Source: Halichoerus grypus
Lineage: Eukaryota; Chordata; Mammalia; Carnivora; Phocidae
DNA length: 64,000 nt
Assembly (NCBI RefSeq): GCF_964656455.1
Contig: NC_135724.1
Location: forward strand, 8,299,466 to 8,363,465
Reading direction: 5' to 3'
Shown here: positions 60,335 through 64,000 of the stretch, piece by piece
Layout of the letters: every line of letters begins with the position of its first letter
Numbering within the stretch: position 1 is the stretch's first letter
Position numbers and translations under genes: made by a program
Notes under the pieces: generated by a model
Told to the model about the DNA's origin: nothing
Databases searched by the model: none
Seen by the model: only the letters and a program-made list of their open reading frames with translations

Positions 60335-60785
60335 GAAGTTGGCTTGGGACCCTTTTCTCCTCTGATTACTAGGGGTTGATTACTCAGGGAAAGAGTGAAG
60401 GCAAGTAAATCTATCTAATTTCCTTGTGAATCCACTGACAACAAGAACTCCTTAAAATAGTCTAAGGATATCCACTGGGAGGAAATCTGCTACCTCTGTA
60501 ATGATTCTATCAAGATGTCCCTGGTTTAAGATTGCTTCTGGTAAACAAAACTAGAATGTATGGATTTATGAGGCATAGTACCCTGGAAAATGCCATATAA
60601 GCTAAGCATGTTTCTGGGGTTTCTGGGTATAAAATAAAGATGTTTGATAATCTAAATGTATCCTGGTTTAAGAAGTAAAATCTCTCTTAAAGGTCTCATC
60701 TCTTACTCTGGCCTAAAGAGTAAGTGCCCTTGACCTCTGGGACCCCTCCCTGTTTCCCCTCTGTCTTTCGCTTGTATCTTGAATT
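60335..60785 (+). other. Possible old LTR-like segment, unconfirmed
   Basis: The stretch ends with TCTTACTCTGGCCTAAAGAG, GACCTCTGGGACCCCTCCC, TGTTTCCCCTCTGTCTTTCG. This composition is reminiscent of ERVL-type LTR ends, and an AATAAA-like signal lies at about 60,633. I could not fix ends or family. Confidence 0.25.
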
Positions 60786-62272
60786 TTAGAAAAGCTTGAT
60801 GCTGAATAAGAAATCTAATATTTTGATTCTTTTGTGTGTGCTAGTATAGCTAGTAAATGATGTAATTAGATTCTTTGCTCTCACAGACAGCAGCACAGAT
60901 GGTTCTCTGGCTCTTAGGATGAATTTTTTGTTTTTAGTCTGAGTGATCATTTCACTATAGCACAGTAAGACTATCAAAGACCACTGTTCTACTAAGATTC
61001 TGAAGAGAATTCATACTCTTTGTTTTTCTATCTTCATTAAGATACAATATTCATTACAACAGAAATTCTCGTTTCCAGTGAAGATATTCTAGAAATTGTG
61101 TTTAAATATAATACAAAATTTTACCACTAACAAACATTTAAAATATATTCACCTTTAATAAAATACAGATTTTTAAAGAAAATTTACAAAGTTCTCTTTT
61201 CTAGTATCCTTAAAACAAAATAATAACACTCGTATAGTAGTTTATAATTTATAAACAACATATAAAAACTGTCCCAGTGATAACAGGAACTACTGAGTGA
61301 AATTTCTGCAAATCATTGAATATGGTTTATTATGGATTTTATCAATTGACTTAATGTGATCTAAAAATTTTTATCTATACTCGGATTTACCTATAATATT
61401 ACTTAAATATTGTTTCCAAATTCAAGACTATGCATATGAGAAGTTTAAAAATATTTTTTCATATTCTGAATGCCTGCATATTTAAAGGCACTTTGTCCAA
61501 TACTCATGAAGAAACTACAAAGATGCCAACAAAGAAGTCCAGAATTTGTCTTTAATAATAATTCACATAAAGAAACAATAAAAGCATTTTGAAAGGTATG
61601 GGGGAAAAGACTATAATAGAAATTTTCTGCTTCAGTTAAATTTATGAACTCTTTACCTAGAGGACTTATGACAGGCTTTCTTTCATTAGTTTAGAAGAGC
61701 TAATTGGAAACTGTAAATGATGAATTACTTAATTCCCATGGTAAGAAGGAGACACCAGGGCTGGTGGATGAAGAAAAATGGAAAAAACATTTTCGTTGCT
61801 AAGATTCTCAACTTTTACCTTAATCTGTTGCAAAAAGCATGCCAAATATGTCTAAAATGAGGATGGGTATAATTGTATGATGCATTAAAATTCATTATGG
61901 TTTTAGTTTTACATAGTAAAATATAAATGAAATAAAAATTTGAGAAACAGGAAGCTTTGTTACATAGGTCTTGTGAAAAGGCAGTGAACACGTCAATGAT
62001 GGTCAAATCGAGGTTGGAATGTGGTAAGAGCCCTTCCTTTTTATTGCAGCTGGAAGCCACAATTCCAGCATAGTCTTTCTGGGTCACTGGTTCTATGTCT
62101 GTTCTGAGACATATGAATTCTCCCCTATCTACAAATTCTGGAGATGATATTGGCAATCTTAGAGTGGACTATTGCCAAGGCATTTATAACCTGGGAAATA
62201 ACAGAACAATAGCATCAAGGAAGATAGTTGGTGTAGAATAAAATGTAGTTTCTTAGAGTATTAATTATTTAG
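60786..62272. other. Intergenic, nothing recognised
   Basis: AT-rich. The minus-strand frame of 113 codons at 61,815-62,156 has no recognisable motif. Confidence 0.4.
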
Positions 62273-62478
62273 TGGGTCACCTGGGTGGCTCAGTAGGTTA
62301 AGCGTCTGCCTTCGGCTCAGGTCATGATCCCCGGGGTCCTAGGATTGAGCCCGGCATGGGGATCCCTGCTCAGTGGGGAGTCTTCCCCTCCCTATCTCTC
62401 CCTCTTTCTCTCTGCCCCTCCTTCTGCTCGTTCTCTCTCTCTCAAATAAATAAAATCTTTTAAATAAAAATTTAAAAA
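62273..62478 (+). mobile_element. Carnivore SINE
   Basis: GTGGGTCACCTGGGTGGCTCAG start, CCTTCGGCTCAGGTCATGAT tRNA-like part, CT-rich block and AAATAAATAAAATC tail. No clear flanking duplication. Confidence 0.92.
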
Positions 62479-62689
62479 ATATTTAATAATTATGTAAAAA
62501 GTAAGTCATTGAGCCAAGTTCATGGAGAAACTATGAGTCATTGCCAAAGTGATGGAAAAGCCAATTAGAAAAGAGCAACCTGAAGAAGGAATGCCTTGGA
62601 AGCCATCAATATAGGTGTGGGGGTTGGGAGGTTTAGGGATAGAGATTTCTGCTTGTAGGTGGACCATAAAAACCACAGTTAGGTTTAAC

Positions 62690-62880
62690 ATCAGGCCACT
62701 CTTCTGCTCAAAACTCACCTATTGTTCCTGATGTCACTTGAGTAAAGCCCAGATTCCTTATGTGATCCAAAAGGTCCTACAAGATCTGGGCTCATGGTAC
62801 CCCACTGACTTCATTCCTGTTCTTTTCCCTGTCCTCACCCTGATCCAGTCACATTTTAGCCCCCATTTCACTAAGTGTGC
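62690..62880 (+). mobile_element. L2 fragment
   Basis: CAAAACTCACCTATTGTTCC, GAGTAAAGCCCAGATTCC, AAAGGTCCTACAAGATCTGG and GATCCAGTCACATTTTAGCC follow the L2 3' region (AAAGTCCAAACTCC, AAGGCCCTCCACAATCTGG). Confidence 0.7.
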
Positions 62881-63038
62881 ACAGAATAGTGGACTTGAAG
62901 CTTAGAAATACTAACTAAATGGGCAGTGTACATTCTTAAAGCTATTTAGCATCACATACCCATTTACACATATCTGAACTTTCATAAAACAATAAAAACA
63001 TCTCTATGCCTGCATCTAACTATATGATACCATCTTTT

Positions 63039-63241
63039 TAAAAGATTTTATTTATTTATTGAGAGAGAGAGCATACGTACTAGCAGGGGGAGGAGCAGAG
63101 GGAGAGAAAGAGAATCTCAAGCAGACTCCTTGCAGAGCCCTGGAGCCTGTCATGGGGCTCAATCTCATGACCCTGAGATCATGACCTGAGCTGAAATCAA
63201 GAGTTGGATGCTTAACCGACTGAGCCACCCAGGCCCCCCAG
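63039..63241 (-). mobile_element. Carnivore SINE (older subtype)
   Basis: Minus-strand copy of the GAGAGAGAGCATACGTACTAGCAGG subtype. The duplication TATGATACCATCTTTT / TGTGATACCATCTTTT (63,023-63,038 and 63,242-63,257) has one difference. Confidence 0.95.
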
Positions 63242-64000
63242 TGTGATACCATCTTTTGTACAAATCAAGATGTTCTCTCCTGGAACTGAGAACATGCAAG
63301 GTACCAATTAGCCATTCCATCCATCTTTGGGACAGAGTTGCATTATCTTTCCAGGTTATGTTAATTACTCTTAAAACTCAGCCATAGTCCCAGCTTAAAA
63401 TTCAGTTACCGAAAATCTAAACTGTTAACAACAACATTATAAAAGATAATAACAGGAGGAAGAAAGAAGAAAATAGTGGATGGTCACATGCATAGCATTT
63501 GAGGAGAAAAATACGCTGTTATATTCTGTATTTCTGTAACTTGTGATGAGATAGTAGTGGATATTTTAACTTGTTGTGTTTTTTTGTTTTTCCCACTACA
63601 CTTTCACATATCCTTTGCCTTCGTTCAGGAGATCCCTGGTAGAGTAAACCAAACTTATATTTCAATTCAGATTTTTCAGTTCTGTACTTCTGGGTTAAAA
63701 TAGATAATTAGACAATACAATCTGGACTACAAAGCTAGGAATTCAGATGACAACAATATCCCCCAACTAATATTTTCTCCATCTCATTTGCAAAAATATC
63801 ACAAAAATGCATCTAAAGAAAGACTTCTGGGTAGCTGAGGACAATAGTGTCAGCATAACTACACATCTCCAAAAATATCTTTCCCAAACCATAAATAAAA
63901 CCAAGAGGAAAGTAAATTCTATACAAAACTACACCCTCAGCATAGCATGAAGACAAAGAATGCTGAAACTACCAAATAACTGAGTAAAACAAACAAACAA

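Noticed and set aside
3838..64000. tRNA-like promoter boxes in SINEs as true tRNA genes
   Set aside because: The A/B-box-like parts belong to SINE heads; none folds into an intact tRNA followed by a terminator without a SINE body.

Overview
The window looks like nuclear DNA of a carnivoran mammal. The direct evidence is about twenty copies of the tRNA-derived carnivore SINE (starting GGGCGCCTGGGTGGCTCAG, ending in CT-rich, AAATAAATAAA and poly-A blocks), together with carnivore-type LINE-1 3' ends. None of the SINEs is of the young dog subfamily. Several are of the variant whose CT-rich part contains CTTGTGTTCCCTCTCTCGCTGTG, which I associate with arctoid caniforms (seals, bears, mustelids). 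The order level is well supported; the family level is inference.

Only one protein-coding exon is supported. It is coding exon 1 of DOK6 on the minus strand at 21,660-21,725: 22 codons, a strong start context, a canonical splice donor and a surrounding CpG island of about 2.5 kb. Everything to the left (1-21,659) is therefore the 5' part of DOK6 intron 1. Everything right of the CpG island (about 22,700-64,000) is DOK6 upstream intergenic DNA. No other gene exon, tRNA, rRNA or CRISPR-like array was recognised.

Layout. 1-19,900: AT-rich intron with old LINE-1, L2, MIR, hAT-type DNA-transposon remnants and six or seven SINEs. 19,900-22,680: CpG island, promoter, 5' UTR, exon 1 and start of intron 1, with C-run/G-quadruplex motifs and an overlapping upstream ORF. 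25.4 kb: a MaLR-type (MLT1) solo LTR. 26.3-27.05 kb: a twin-primed LINE-1 nested in the T-rich head of a SINE. 36.36-36.58 kb: a long polypurine tract. 42.5-49.3 kb: one nearly full-length but inactivated LINE-1 with its own 19-bp target-site duplication, interrupted by a young SINE. 52.1-54.65 kb: a three-level nest (SINE in LINE-1 in older LINE-1).

The open reading frames elsewhere are shadows of LINE-1 remnants, SINEs or GC-rich sequence. I found no evidence of a new multi-gene system. The points of interest are regulatory (DOK6 promoter and first intron) and the layered retrotransposon history. Boundaries of old repeats are estimates by eye against remembered consensus patterns and would be refined by a repeat-library search.
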